A stretch of 64,000 nt of DNA from Algoriphagus hitonicola (GCF_900113375.1 NZ_FOPC01000014.1:1-64000), one strand, 5' to 3'; positions 1 through 9,190 are shown, counted from the first letter of the stretch. Program-made: numbers and translations. Notes: generated by a model from the sequence alone, not told the origin.

Positions 1-1547
1 ATCGCCCTGTTGGGGATGAAGCAGCGGGAGTTGGAGTCCAAGGAAAAGGCAATCCAATCCAAAGATCAAGCGATTGAATCCAAGGACCGCCGAATTGAAG
101 ACCTGGAGGGAATTATTGCCAAATTCCAGCGCACCCTGTTTGGTCAGAAGCGGGAACGCTTTGAGTCTTCCGACCAGCTGAGCCTTCCTTTTGAAGCCAC
201 TGCTGAACAACAGCAGGCCATGGAACTGGAGCTGACCGAAAAGGTGGAGTATGTCCGCAGGAAATCCGGTTCTTCACATCCGGGCAGGACCAAACTGCCC
301 GAACATCTTCCGGTGGAAGAGATCGAGCTGTATCCGGAGGGGAACCTGGAAGAGATGACCTGCATCGGCAAAGAAATCACCGAGGAACTCGATTACCAGC
401 CCGCCCGCTACATCATCCGTCGCTATATCCGTTACAAATACATCCATCAATCCGCGCAGACCGAAGCCGGGACCGCTTTCCACATCGCAGCGCTTCCTTC
501 CCGTCTGATCGACAAAAGTATGGCAGGTACCGGGCTATTGGCCTCCATTCTGACAGACAAGTATGTGGACCATCTGCCGCTTTACCGGCAACTGCAGCGC
601 TTCAAACGGGAAAAGATCCCCATCGCCGCTTCTACCCTGGACGGTTGGGTCAGTAAAAGTCTGAACCGCCTGGAAATCCTCTACGACTGGCTGGAGAAAG
701 ACACCCGGTCCAAGGGGTACCTTCAGGTGGATGAAACCACTATCCGGGTTTTGGATGCGACCAAAAAGAAACAGACACACTTGGGCTATTACTGGGTGTA
801 CCATAATCCTATGGATGGCACCGTATTGTTCGATTACAAAAAAGGACGTGGGAAGGACGCTCCCAAAAAACTGCTGGAAGGCTTCAAAGGCTATCTCCAA
901 AGTGACGGGTATGCCGTTTATGAAAGCTATGGCAGGCAGCAGGGGGTGACCCACCTGTGCTGCTGGGCGCATGCACGCCGTGAATTTTTCGATGCACAGC
1001 AAAACGACAAGTTAAAGGCAGAGCTGGCACTCACCTTCATCAAAAAGCTCTATGAAGTAGAGGCCCACTGCAGGGAAAACAGGTTGGGACCGGAAGACAG
1101 GAAGGCCTACCGGCTCGATAAGGCGCTGCCTATTCTGAATATCTTTTCTGAATGGCTCCAAGAAAATTATGTCCAGGTGCTTCCTAAAAGTGCCATCGGA
1201 AAGGCCATGGCCTACACCATGAGCCGCTGGGAAGAGCTAACCAACTACCTCAAAGACGGAACGCTGGAAATAGACAGCAATGCCGTCGAAAATAAAATTA
1301 GACCAACGGCTTTGGGTCGAAAAAATTACCTGTTCGCAGGTTCCCATGAGGCGGCACAACGGGCAGCAATGATCTACTCGTTTTTTGCCATCCCGATACT
1401 CGGGACAGGTAGTGCAAAATCGAAGAAGTGAATCCTCAGCAGTGGCTCAAGTATGTATTCGACAATATCATGGATACAAACATCAAGAAAATACAGGAAC
1501 TCCTGCCCAAAAATTATAAACTTTTCATTAGTAAAAAATCAAACTAA
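1..1547 (+). pseudogene. IS66-family transposase (TnpC), frameshifted
   Basis: DDE transposase of an IS66 element; the 5' end lies outside the window, because the frame is open back to base 1. An N-terminal coiled coil (about residues 1-55 from the ATG at 10) is followed by the catalytic core: D241 in QVDETTI, D299 in QSDGYAVY and E427 in SNAVENKIRP. The reading frame ends early at 1431. The expected IS66 C-terminus (CKIEEVNPQQWLKYVF onward) is present in another frame from about 1413 to the TAA at 1545-1547. The break coincides with a palindrome at 1391-1412 of about 20 bp, not a multiple of three. Removing it rejoins SFFA to CKIEE, as in intact relatives. Probably inactive unless the shortened protein still works. 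Confidence 0.85.
1391..1412. repeat. Short palindromic element inside the transposase
   Basis: TCCCGA-TAC-TCGGGA, a perfect 6-bp inverted repeat with a 3-base loop, followed by CAGGTAG. It interrupts the conserved C-terminal frame of the IS66 transposase. The same palindrome with loop TTC occurs five times around the tRNA-Asp locus at 39.0-39.7 kb, so this looks like one member of a dispersed family. That it arrived by insertion is inferred from the frame disruption. Confidence 0.7.
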
Positions 1548-1575
1548 GCAAAGACGGGGTTGCTCGGGTGGATAC
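1548..1575. mobile_element. Probable right end of the IS66 element
   Basis: Between the transposase stop at 1547 and the resumption of coding sequence of the Fic gene (GAC GAT TAC from 1576) lie 28 bases ending in GGTGGATAC. By position this should be the IS right terminal repeat, reading GTATCC inward from the other strand. The left end is outside the window, so neither the inverted repeat nor a target duplication can be confirmed. Confidence 0.4.
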
Positions 1576-2334
1576 GACGATTACACCAAAACCCGGAACT
1601 ATTGGAAATACCTAAAAGCCAAACTAAGGAAAGAAAAAAGTGAAGTGGTTAGTGCCACTACCCAGTTGAAATTGCTTGCCCCAGATGGCAAAAAGCGATT
1701 GTCGGATATGCTGGACTACAAAGGCATTATAGCCTTAGGAAAAACATTTCCAAGTACAAAAGCCAATCGATTTATTGAATGGTTTACCTACAGCGATGAA
1801 AGCATAGACGGAAAAAGTAAAAAGAAGGCTTATGCCCTATTTGACAGTTCGTTTATTGAGCATATAGAAATAGGAACTACGAATGGCTTGCAGCAGATTC
1901 ATGCCTACTTATTTGGTGGTTTATATGAATTTGCCGGGCAAATCAGACAAAAAAATATATCCAAAGGAGGTTTTCAATTTGCTTTAGCTCGGTTTCTTGA
2001 TGACACATTGAAGCAGATAGACTCGATGCCAGAAAACTCGTTTGACGAAATTGCTGAAAAATACGTGGAGATGAATATTGCTCATCCCTTCATGGAAGCC
2101 AATGGGAGAAGCGCCCGCATTTGGCTGGATTTGATCTTGAAAAAACGTCTAAAAAAATGCGTGGACTGGAGTAAAATTGGTAAATCTGAATACATGCAAG
2201 CCATGGTAAAAAGTGTCACAGACAGTACCGCCATTAAAGGACTGCTGGAGAAAGCCCTGACCAGCAAAATTGATAGTAGAGAAATGTTCATGAAAGGAAT
2301 TGATTACTCCTACTATTATGAGGAAAATGAATGA
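1576..2334 (+). pseudogene. BRO-N/Fic-domain protein, 5' end lost to IS66
   Basis: Remnant of a two-domain protein. The first part (from DDYTKTRNYWKYLK to about RFIEWF) resembles the BRO-N/DinD-type domain of phage antirepressor-like proteins but lacks its usual start. The second part is a class III Fic domain related to short bacterial adenylyltransferases, with HPFMEANGRSAR as the AMP-transfer motif (His codon at 2083) and the family ending KGIDYSYYYEE. Alanine replaces the first glycine of the usual EGNGR, which the Fic consensus tolerates. The frame is open upstream only by chance through the IS66 tail, so a start at 1453 would be artificial. An internal start could still give a free Fic domain. 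I do not see a clear S/TxxxE autoinhibitory motif in the C-terminal helix. Confidence 0.7.
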
Positions 2335-2367
2335 TTTCAGTAAGGTTAGGAATTGAATTAACCCTCC

Positions 2368-2405
2368 AAAAAGCCCGAGAAGATTTAGATTTTCTCGGGC
2401 TTTTT
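2368..2405. terminator. Bidirectional terminator
   Basis: A 14-bp perfect stem (AAAAAGCCCGAGAA paired with TTCTCGGGCTTTTT) with a 10-base loop, A-rich on one side and T-rich on the other. It sits between the Fic remnant (plus) and the acyl-CoA ligase (minus) and can end transcription from both sides. Confidence 0.85.
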
Positions 2406-2459
2406 CCCGACTTCGGTCTCCTGTCTTCAGTCTTCCGTCTTCGGTCTCCCATCTTCTGA
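2406..2459. repeat. Pyrimidine-rich degenerate repeat
   Basis: Imperfect tandem units of the kind GTCTTCNG / GTCTCC, all pyrimidine-rich on the plus strand, next to the terminator. It overlaps the 3' flank of the ligase gene but not its coding region. Function unknown; similar low-complexity spacers are familiar from Bacteroidota genomes. Confidence 0.45.
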
Positions 2460-2509
2460 CCAGTCAAATGGGTTTTGTCGGCAGAATTCCAGATAATCAC
2501 ATTCTTTTC

Positions 2510-4189
2510 TTACTTCACCTTTTCCTGATGGGCTTCTTTGATTTTTCGACGAAGGATTTTTCCCACATTGGATTTGGGCAATTCATCAGTGAAATACACT
2601 TCTTTTGGAATCTTATAATTGGTCAGGGATTCATGGCAATGGTTGATGATTTTTTCTGCAGTGACTGAATCATCCTTTTTGACCACATAAGCGACTACCT
2701 TTTCGGTGGACTTTGGATCAGGCATCCCAATGACGCCCACTTCCAATACTCCCGGGAAGGAAGCAATCACATCCTCTACTTCATTGGGATAGACATTGAA
2801 TCCTGAAACCAGAATCATCTCTTTTTTCCGGTCCACGATTTTCACAAAACCATCTTCATCCATCACGCCGATATCCCCGCTTTTAAACCATTCTCCAAAC
2901 ATCACCGCTCCCGTATCCTCCGGTCTTCGCCAGTAACCCTTCATCACCTGTGGTCCTTTGATCAGGATCTCTCCTCGTTCACCCAAGGCCAAGGAATTCC
3001 CTTCATCATCGGCAATCATCACTTCGGTATTCGGGAGTGGAACTCCAATCGTCCCGATTCGCTCGGTACCATCGATTGGATTACAGGTAGCCACCGGAGA
3101 GGTTTCGGTCAGTCCGTAGCCTTCGGCCAAAGGTACACCCGTTACTTTTTTCCATTTTTCAGCCGTGGATTTCTGCACAGCCATTCCCCCTCCCACAGCT
3201 ATTTTCAAGCCGCTAAAATCAAGTTGAAGAAACTTTTCCTGATTGAGTAATCCGTTAAAAAGGGTATTCACACCCGTGAAAACCGTAAACCGATGTTTGC
3301 CTAATTCTTTGATAAAAGCAGGCATATCCCTAGGATTGGTAATCAGTAGATTATGAGCACCAATTTTTAGCATTGCCAAGCAATTGACAGTCAAAGCAAA
3401 GATGTGATAAAGTGGCAAAGCAGTAACCACTACTTCTTCCCGCTCTTTCAATTTTGGTTTCATCCATGCGGAGATCTGCTGCATATTGGCCACGATATTC
3501 CCATGGGTAAGTTCGGCTCCTTTGGAAACGCCCGTAGTACCACCGGTATACTGCAAATAGGCTGTGTCTGATAAATTCAAACTGGCTTTGGAGAATTTCT
3601 TTTGTGCACCCTGAGCTAGAGCCTTCTTCAAACTCACTGCCCCGGGAATCGAATAGGCAGGCACCATTTTTTTGATATGCTTCACGACCAGATTGACAAT
3701 GGTTCCTTTCAATGCGCCCAATAAATCCCCCAGTTCGGTCACGATGATGTGCCGAGCATTGATCTGAGGAAGAATTTTCTCCAAGTTATGGGCGAAATTT
3801 GCCACAATCACGATCACATCTACCTCAGCATCAATAAACTGATGCTTCATCTCTGCGGGGGTGTAGAGCGGATTGGTATTGACCACGATCATTCCGGCCC
3901 GCAAGGCTCCAAACATGACTACCGGATATTGCAGCACATTGGGCATTTGAATAGCAATCCGGCTCCCCTTTTCCAAGCGCAAAACCTGAGTCAGGTAGGA
4001 GGCAAAGTCCGCACTTAAGCGATCCAGTTCATTGAAAGAGATCGTTTTGCCCATGCATTCGTAGGAAACAGCCTCTCCATATTTTTGAACACTTTCTTCA
4101 AAGAGGTCCACCACGCTGGAGTAGGCCGTGACATCTACTTCTTTGTCCACAGCAGAAGGGTAAAACTTAAACCAAGAATGATCCATCAT
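2510..4189 (-). CDS. Long-chain fatty acid-CoA ligase
   Basis: Activates long-chain fatty acids to acyl-CoA through an acyl-adenylate (AMP-binding superfamily, FadD type). The 559 residues match the family length. The P-loop motif YTGGTTGVSKG lies at about residues 214-224, GYGLTETSP is the adenylate-binding motif, SGDIGVMDEDGF follows, and the C-terminal catalytic lysine lies in PKSNVGKILRRK. The start is a double ATG at 4189/4186. The acyl-CoA dehydrogenase lies 66 bases upstream on the same strand, so the two probably form a fatty-acid degradation unit. Exact chain-length preference cannot be read from the sequence. Confidence 0.9.
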   Translation of the reverse strand: MMDHSWFKFYPSAVDKEVDVTAYSSVVDLFEESVQKYGEAVSYECMGKTISFNELDRLSADFASYLTQVLRLEKGSRIAIQMPNVLQYPVVMFGALRAGMIVVNTNPLYTPAEMKHQFIDAEVDVIVIVANFAHNLEKILPQINARHIIVTELGDLLGALKGTIVNLVVKHIKKMVPAYSIPGAVSLKKALAQGAQKKFSKASLNLSDTAYLQYTGGTTGVSKGAELTHGNIVANMQQISAWMKPKLKEREEVVVTALPLYHIFALTVNCLAMLKIGAHNLLITNPRDMPAFIKELGKHRFTVFTGVNTLFNGLLNQEKFLQLDFSGLKIAVGGGMAVQKSTAEKWKKVTGVPLAEGYGLTETSPVATCNPIDGTERIGTIGVPLPNTEVMIADDEGNSLALGERGEILIKGPQVMKGYWRRPEDTGAVMFGEWFKSGDIGVMDEDGFVKIVDRKKEMILVSGFNVYPNEVEDVIASFPGVLEVGVIGMPDPKSTEKVVAYVVKKDDSVTAEKIINHCHESLTNYKIPKEVYFTDELPKSNVGKILRRKIKEAHQEKVK

Positions 4190-4255
4190 AGGGTTGATAT
4201 TTTGGGTTTCTATTAAGAAAATTCAATCGAGGAAATTATTTTCCAACTTACGATT

Positions 4256-5413
4256 TTATTTCAAAATTTTTCGAGCAATCAGCTCTTTCATGATCTCATT
4301 GGTTCCGGCATAGATTCGCTGCACCCGAGCATCCGCATAGGCTCTCGCTACGCCATATTCCCACATATACCCGTATCCTCCGTGTAGCTGCACACATTCG
4401 TCGGCTACTTTGCACTGAAGCTCAGTCATGTTGTATTTGGCCGCCGAAGCCATAGCCGGATCCAGTTTCTTTTCATTATGGAGCATGACAAGCTGATCAC
4501 AATAAATCCTCCCCTGCTCCAGAGCCGCGGTCATTTCGGCGAGTTTAAAGCGGGTGTTTTGAAACTCGGAAAGACTCTTGTTAAAGGCCTTTCGCTCTTT
4601 CACATAGTTTACCGTTTCCTCCAGCATATATTCTCCCAAAGCAACGGCCGCCAACGCAACGACCAATCGCTCCTGAGCCAATTCTGTCATCAAATATTTA
4701 AAACCATCGCCTTCTTTACCCAGTAGATTTTCCTTTGGTACTTTTACCTCTTCAAAAAAGAGCTCGCAAGTATCCTGCGCATGAAGACCTACTTTTTCAA
4801 AGGGTTTGCCTTTGGAAAAACCGGCCATGTCCCGATCAATCAACATTAAGCTTATTCCTTTGGCACCTTTGCTAGGATCAGTTTTCACTGCTACCACGAC
4901 TACATCAGAGAGGTAGCCATTGGTGATAAAGGTCTTGGAACCGTTGATGAGGTAGTGATCTCCCTTGTCTTCGGCACTGGTTCTCATTCCTTGCAAATCC
5001 GAACCCGCACCTGGCTCGGTCATTGCCACTGCGCCAATGTATTCACCTGTAATCATTTTGGGAATATATTTCTTTTTGGCCTCGTCGGTTGCGTAATGCA
5101 AGATGTAAGGCATCACAATATCGCTGTGAAGTGGATAGCCGATTGCGGGACCTGAGCATCCACTCAATCCCAGCTCTTCGATCAAAATGGCATTGTATCG
5201 AAAATCCTGAATATTCATCCCTCCCAAATCCTCAGGAGCTTGAATACCCAAAAATCCATTTTCTCCCAACTTGAGCCAGGATTCTCGGGAGACCATTTTA
5301 TTTTTTTCCCATTCATCGTTGAATGGAGTGATTTCTTTTGCGATAAAATCGCGAACACTTTGGCGGAAAAGTTCATGCTCTTCCGTAAACATCATTCGTG
5401 GTAGTCCAAACAT
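4256..5413 (-). CDS. Acyl-CoA dehydrogenase
   Basis: FAD enzyme for the first step of beta-oxidation, acyl-CoA to trans-2-enoyl-CoA. The 385 residues cover the whole family fold: an N-terminal helical domain, the mid beta domain with the signature AVAMTEPGAGSD at about 131-142, and the C-terminal helical domain with QLHGGYGYMWEYGVARAYAD and the flavin-binding YAGTNEIMKELIAR. Acts in the cytoplasm with an electron-transfer flavoprotein, which is not in this window. It stands upstream of the acyl-CoA ligase on the same strand. The N-terminus (MFGLPRMMFTEEHELFR) resembles long-chain or glutaryl-type members; substrate uncertain. Confidence 0.9.
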   Translation of the reverse strand: MFGLPRMMFTEEHELFRQSVRDFIAKEITPFNDEWEKNKMVSRESWLKLGENGFLGIQAPEDLGGMNIQDFRYNAILIEELGLSGCSGPAIGYPLHSDIVMPYILHYATDEAKKKYIPKMITGEYIGAVAMTEPGAGSDLQGMRTSAEDKGDHYLINGSKTFITNGYLSDVVVVAVKTDPSKGAKGISLMLIDRDMAGFSKGKPFEKVGLHAQDTCELFFEEVKVPKENLLGKEGDGFKYLMTELAQERLVVALAAVALGEYMLEETVNYVKERKAFNKSLSEFQNTRFKLAEMTAALEQGRIYCDQLVMLHNEKKLDPAMASAAKYNMTELQCKVADECVQLHGGYGYMWEYGVARAYADARVQRIYAGTNEIMKELIARKILK

Positions 5414-5554
5414 TTGGGTTTATCTCTTTTGGTTTAATTCTTTCAAAAATAAAGATTTCGCCCATTATCCCCCGTAAAAAATTGATGAGATACAGGATTG
5501 GTTTTTATCTGTGGAGAAAGAAGTTCTTTTTCACCACTATTTTGATCAAAAAAA

Positions 5555-5578
5555 AGCCCTTGACCAAAATCAAGGGCT
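5555..5578 (-). terminator. Terminator of the exported-protein gene
   Basis: A 9-bp stem (AGCCCTTGA with TCAAGGGCT) with a 6-base loop, followed on the minus strand by eight T residues. It lies 26 bases past the stop of the gene at 5604-6191. Confidence 0.85.
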
Positions 5579-5603
5579 GCGTTTTGCTTCTTGCAATTTC
5601 TAG

Positions 5604-6191
5604 TTAGAAATAAAGCTTTTTGCTTCTTCCTTTGGAGTCTTTCAGATCAAAATATACCTGATCGGAAGTCACGCCTCTCAAGCGATAGTTTTTTCTAAAA
5701 CCTTCCTCCTGACTTACAAATTCGCTGTGGATAATCTGATCCGTGATGTTGTGACGGACTTTTACCTCTACACCGGGTTCTTCCAATCCGATAACAGACA
5801 AATTAATGGTTTCTGAATCAATCACTTTTCCATAAGCCATCAAAGGCAGTTCTTCGATTGGAATTCTCTTCTCAAAGGTGGCTACTTCATAAGTTACTTC
5901 TTCCTCATCGGTAGTGATTTTCACCTGATAAGTTCCGCATGGCATATCATCCAAGTTGTAAGGTAAGATCTTTTGTTGGTCGGAAACGTTGACTTTTTTG
6001 GTATGAAGTACCTTACCTTCCTTGTTCATCAAGGTAACTTTGGCTTTGCCTACTCCTTCTTTAAGTAGGACATTTACTTTTTTGAATTTTGCTTTTACAG
6101 CTGAATTAGCTGCGAGATCATCGGCATTTGAGGAGGCAAAAGCTCCGGTAGATAAAAGGCCGGCAAGAGCGATAGTGAATAGCGTTTTCAT
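5604..6191 (-). CDS. Exported beta-rich protein of unknown function
   Basis: 195 residues. An N-terminal signal peptide (MKTLFTIALAGLLSTGAFAS, cleavage near residue 20) is followed by a soluble, beta-strand-rich body with alternating charged and hydrophobic stretches such as KVTLMNKEGKVLHTKKVNV and TYQVKITTDEEEVTYEVATF. This suggests one or two immunoglobulin-like domains. There is no lipobox and no type IX sorting tail, so it is probably periplasmic. It has its own terminator and a 374-bp upstream region, so it is likely monocistronic. I do not recognise a named family. Confidence 0.75.
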   Translation of the reverse strand: MKTLFTIALAGLLSTGAFASSNADDLAANSAVKAKFKKVNVLLKEGVGKAKVTLMNKEGKVLHTKKVNVSDQQKILPYNLDDMPCGTYQVKITTDEEEVTYEVATFEKRIPIEELPLMAYGKVIDSETINLSVIGLEEPGVEVKVRHNITDQIIHSEFVSQEEGFRKNYRLRGVTSDQVYFDLKDSKGRSKKLYF

Positions 6192-6565
6192 AATAATGTT
6201 GGTTTAGTATTGTTATGCTTCTCCTATTGCGAAGCACATACCAACTCAAAAAAAACAAAGCACTAGTATCCGCCTGATCGAAAAATTTACCGTCGTTAAT
6301 TTTAAATTGTTAAAATAAAATTCGGTTTAACTTAACGTTCTTTGCTAAAATCTGTATAAAAATTGGTCAATTCCTCGTCCGTCTGTATCAAAAGCGAACA
6401 GATTTGAGTAAATACAATCGATTGCGGGGTTGCATTTAAGCGGCTTTATTAATGAAATTTAATTCAAAGATTTTTTTCAAACGGAGTCGTGCCAAAATCC
6501 GGTATGAAAAAACCTGTACGCTTTTGTACAGGTCTTGTCCGCTCCAACACAATTTTTATAATTTT
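6192..6565. other. Intergenic region, AT-rich
   Basis: 374 bases between two minus-strand genes. It holds the terminator of the thioesterase gene (6512-6533) and, on the 6191 side, the presumed promoter of the exported-protein gene. I found no clear TAnnTTTG box, no RNA gene and no credible small ORF. Confidence 0.6.
6512..6533 (-). terminator. Terminator of the pncB-pncA-thioesterase operon
   Basis: ACCTGTAC paired with GTACAGGT, 6-base loop, followed on the minus strand by a T-run. It lies 33 bases past the thioesterase stop. Confidence 0.8.
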
Positions 6566-7081
6566 CTAAGACTTTTTTAATTCAGTCGAAAGCTGCTTCA
6601 CCCGATCTTTGATAGCCAACTGACTAATATCCAAATCCCCGGAGGTTGCTTTTAGAAATTCGGTCACGGCTCCTTCATGATCGGTGGATTTTCCCTCAGC
6701 AAGCGTCACATAACGCATCGTGGTCCATAGCAAGGTTTTCAAATGGGTTTTGGCATCGTCGACCATATAGTATTCAACTACTACTGTATTGTGATTGTGC
6801 CAAATAATCCGACTCATGATGCGTACCCACTCCCCGACCATCGCAGGCTTGACGTAACTGATGTTGTGATTGTACACCACCCAAGCGGCTTTGTATTTGC
6901 GGATCATATCGATCATTTCCACACCATAAAGCTTGGGAACCTGATCTTCCCTTGCATTGAAGAAATAATCAAAATATTTTGCATTGTTTAAATGCTGCAA
7001 AGGATCGCAATCCTGAAATCGGACGACTACCCGACTTTCTGTTTCGTGGGGATAATGTTTCTCCGGATTATATTCAAACAT
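6566..7081 (-). CDS. Acyl-CoA thioesterase, hotdog (4HBT) fold
   Basis: 171 residues with the hotdog signature FQDCDPLQHLNNAKYFDYF near residues 23-41, in which the Asp-rich segment and the HLNN turn match the YbgC/FadM-type 4-hydroxybenzoyl-CoA thioesterase family. It should hydrolyse an acyl- or aroyl-CoA in the cytoplasm. It starts 5 bases past the pncA stop on the same strand, so it is probably the third gene of the pncB-pncA operon. No functional link to NAD salvage is evident. Substrate unknown. Confidence 0.8.
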   Translation of the reverse strand: MFEYNPEKHYPHETESRVVVRFQDCDPLQHLNNAKYFDYFFNAREDQVPKLYGVEMIDMIRKYKAAWVVYNHNISYVKPAMVGEWVRIMSRIIWHNHNTVVVEYYMVDDAKTHLKTLLWTTMRYVTLAEGKSTDHEGAVTEFLKATSGDLDISQLAIKDRVKQLSTELKKS

Positions 7082-7086
7082 GGGAT

Positions 7087-7707
7087 TTATAGTTCAGTAG
7101 AAAGCAGTACTTCAATTCCTTTTTCTTTCATAGCTTCAATAGCTCGATCTCCATCTTTGGAATCCAAATTGACGGGTCTAGTAGCATCCGCGATCAAAAT
7201 TGTCTCAAAGCCTAAGCTCTTCGCATCCAAAGCGGTGAATTTGACACAATAATCCTGAGCCAATCCACAGACATATACTTTTTTGATATCTTTTGATTTG
7301 AGAAAATCTCCTAATCCCGTATCGCCTCTCCGGGCATTGTCAAAAAAGCCCGAATACGAATCCACTTCAGGATTTTTGCCTTTTTGGAAAACTGCCGTCC
7401 AAGGACTTTGATCCAGGTCCCTGTGGAACTCAGCTCCTTGAGAACCCTGAACACAATGAACCGGCCATAGAATCTGCTCTAGGCCGTTTAAATCGATAAA
7501 CTCTCCGATTTTCTTTCCGGGATGATTTGCCGCAAAACTCTTATGGTTCGCGGGATGCCAGTCTTGGGTCGCCACAACCAAATCAAATTTTTCCTGAATC
7601 AGATTGATGACAGGGATAATTTGATTGCCATGGGCTACAGCTAGTGCTCCACCCGGCAAAAAGTCATATTGCACATCGACGATAATCAGTGCGGTATCAG
7701 GATTCAT
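7087..7707 (-). CDS. pncA: Nicotinamidase
   Basis: Cysteine hydrolase that converts nicotinamide to nicotinate. Catalytic Asp lies in LIIVDVQYDFLPGGALAV near the N-terminus, Lys in FQKGKNPEVDSYSGF, and the nucleophile Cys in VYVCGLAQDYCVKFTALDA. The metal-ligand segment DWHPANHKSFAANHPGK is complete. About 206 residues, the usual length. ATG codons at 7707 and 7716 are both possible. I prefer 7707 because GGAG lies just upstream and MNPDTALIIVD fits the family start. The gene overlaps the end of pncB by 11 bases, so the two are probably translationally coupled. Together they perform nicotinamide to nicotinate mononucleotide. Confidence 0.92.
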   Translation of the reverse strand: MNPDTALIIVDVQYDFLPGGALAVAHGNQIIPVINLIQEKFDLVVATQDWHPANHKSFAANHPGKKIGEFIDLNGLEQILWPVHCVQGSQGAEFHRDLDQSPWTAVFQKGKNPEVDSYSGFFDNARRGDTGLGDFLKSKDIKKVYVCGLAQDYCVKFTALDAKSLGFETILIADATRPVNLDSKDGDRAIEAMKEKGIEVLLSTEL

Positions 7708-9190
7708 TTTCTCCATTTTCAAAATTTTTAGCTTTTAATACCAAACTCATCCGGAGATGATGAAGGTTTTCTTCCAAGCCCACCGGGTAGAGATGCGGAT
7801 TGACCAATCGCTTGTGCGACGGGTCGAATGCTTCCAATTGGCTTTGTGCCCGGGTTCTGATTTGTTTGATATCGGGACTTTTATAGATTTTTTTCCCTGC
7901 TTTGAAGATCGAAATTAATAATTCTTCCTCTTGGTAAAATGCTGGCATAATCCGTTTTCTTCGGGTCGCATCAGTCGGGTCGATGATGACTATTCCCCTT
8001 TCGTTGATTTCTTGATCCTCCAGATAAATCATATCCGCGATAGCCTTTCCCTTGGTAAAATAGCGCCTGACCCGATGAGCCCCGGGAATATTGATTTTTA
8101 AGGATTGCTGCGAAAGCTTAATCTTCGGTTCCCAATCCCCTGATTCGGTTTTGATCGCGGACAGTTTATAGACTGCACCGAGAGCCGGCTGATCAAAAGC
8201 GGTCACCAGTTTGGTTCCAACGCCCCATACATCGATGGAGGCGTCCTGCGTTTTTAGCGAACTGATAATGTGCTCATCCAGGTCATTGGAAGCGACAATT
8301 TTGGCATCAGGAAATCCCGCTTCGTCAAGCATTTTACGGGCTTTGTTGGAGAAATAGGCCAAGTCTCCCGAATCAATCCGAATCCCGAGCATTTCCTTTC
8401 CTTTTTCACGCAGAATTCGGCCTACTTTGATTGCATTTCGCACGCCGTTTGTCGTATCGTAAGTATCTACTAAAAAAACACACTGATCAGGAAAGGCATC
8501 AGCATAGGCTTCAAAAGCCTCCAGCTCGGTCTCAAAAGACATAATCCAACTATGCGCATGTGTACCCGAAACTGGGATATCAAAGAGTTTTCCAGCCATC
8601 ACATTGCTGGTAGAGCTACAACCCCCGATATAAGAAGCGCGACTTGCCGCCAATGCTCCGTCGATTCCCTGAGCTCTTCTGAGACCAAATTCCAAAACAG
8701 GTTCTCCTTTAGCCGCCAAATTAACCCGTGCCGCTTTGGTAGCTATCAGCGTCTGAAAATTGATGATATTTAAAAGAGGGGTTTCTAGTAATTGACACTG
8801 AATCAAGGTCCCTTTCACTCGGATCAAAGGTGTATTGGGAAAAACGACTGTTCCCTCCTCTATTGCATCTATGTCACAACTGAACTTGAGATTCTCCAAA
8901 TAATCCAAAAAATCCTGTTCAAAAAGAGCTGACCCGTCTTTGACTTTCATTTTTCCCAAATAGCTCAGGTCTTCTTTTTTGAATTTGAAATTTTCGAGGT
9001 AATCAATCACAAAATCCAGTCCCGCAGCCAAAGTAAATCCACCTTGAAAAGGATGCTTCCTAAAGAATAGATTAAAAACAGCTTCCTGCTCTCCTTTACC
9101 GGATTTCCAATAGGCGTATGCCATGGTCAATTGATAAAAATCCGTCAACAGGGTGAGACTGCCTTGGTATAAATCTTTGGTGATCTTCAT
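7697..9190 (-). CDS. pncB: Nicotinate phosphoribosyltransferase
   Basis: Transfers phosphoribose from PRPP to nicotinate, forming nicotinate mononucleotide (Preiss-Handler pathway). 497 residues. Recognisable segments are LLTDFYQLTMAYAYWKSG at the N-terminus, EFGLRRAQGIDGALAASRASYIGG in the active site, the conserved GTHAHSWIM around the phosphorylated histidine, and RIDSGDLAYFSNKARKMLDEAGF. First gene of the pncB-pncA-thioesterase operon. Start ATG at 9190; the upstream 600-bp spacer must contain the promoter. Confidence 0.93.
   Translation of the reverse strand: MKITKDLYQGSLTLLTDFYQLTMAYAYWKSGKGEQEAVFNLFFRKHPFQGGFTLAAGLDFVIDYLENFKFKKEDLSYLGKMKVKDGSALFEQDFLDYLENLKFSCDIDAIEEGTVVFPNTPLIRVKGTLIQCQLLETPLLNIINFQTLIATKAARVNLAAKGEPVLEFGLRRAQGIDGALAASRASYIGGCSSTSNVMAGKLFDIPVSGTHAHSWIMSFETELEAFEAYADAFPDQCVFLVDTYDTTNGVRNAIKVGRILREKGKEMLGIRIDSGDLAYFSNKARKMLDEAGFPDAKIVASNDLDEHIISSLKTQDASIDVWGVGTKLVTAFDQPALGAVYKLSAIKTESGDWEPKIKLSQQSLKINIPGAHRVRRYFTKGKAIADMIYLEDQEINERGIVIIDPTDATRRKRIMPAFYQEEELLISIFKAGKKIYKSPDIKQIRTRAQSQLEAFDPSHKRLVNPHLYPVGLEENLHHLRMSLVLKAKNFENGENES

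Noticed and set aside
1453..1575. A start at 1453 for the Fic gene
   Set aside because: That part is the tail and end of IS66; the fusion is accidental.
2288..2500. A basic 70-residue protein on the minus strand
   Set aside because: It is the translation of the terminator and the pyrimidine-rich repeat.
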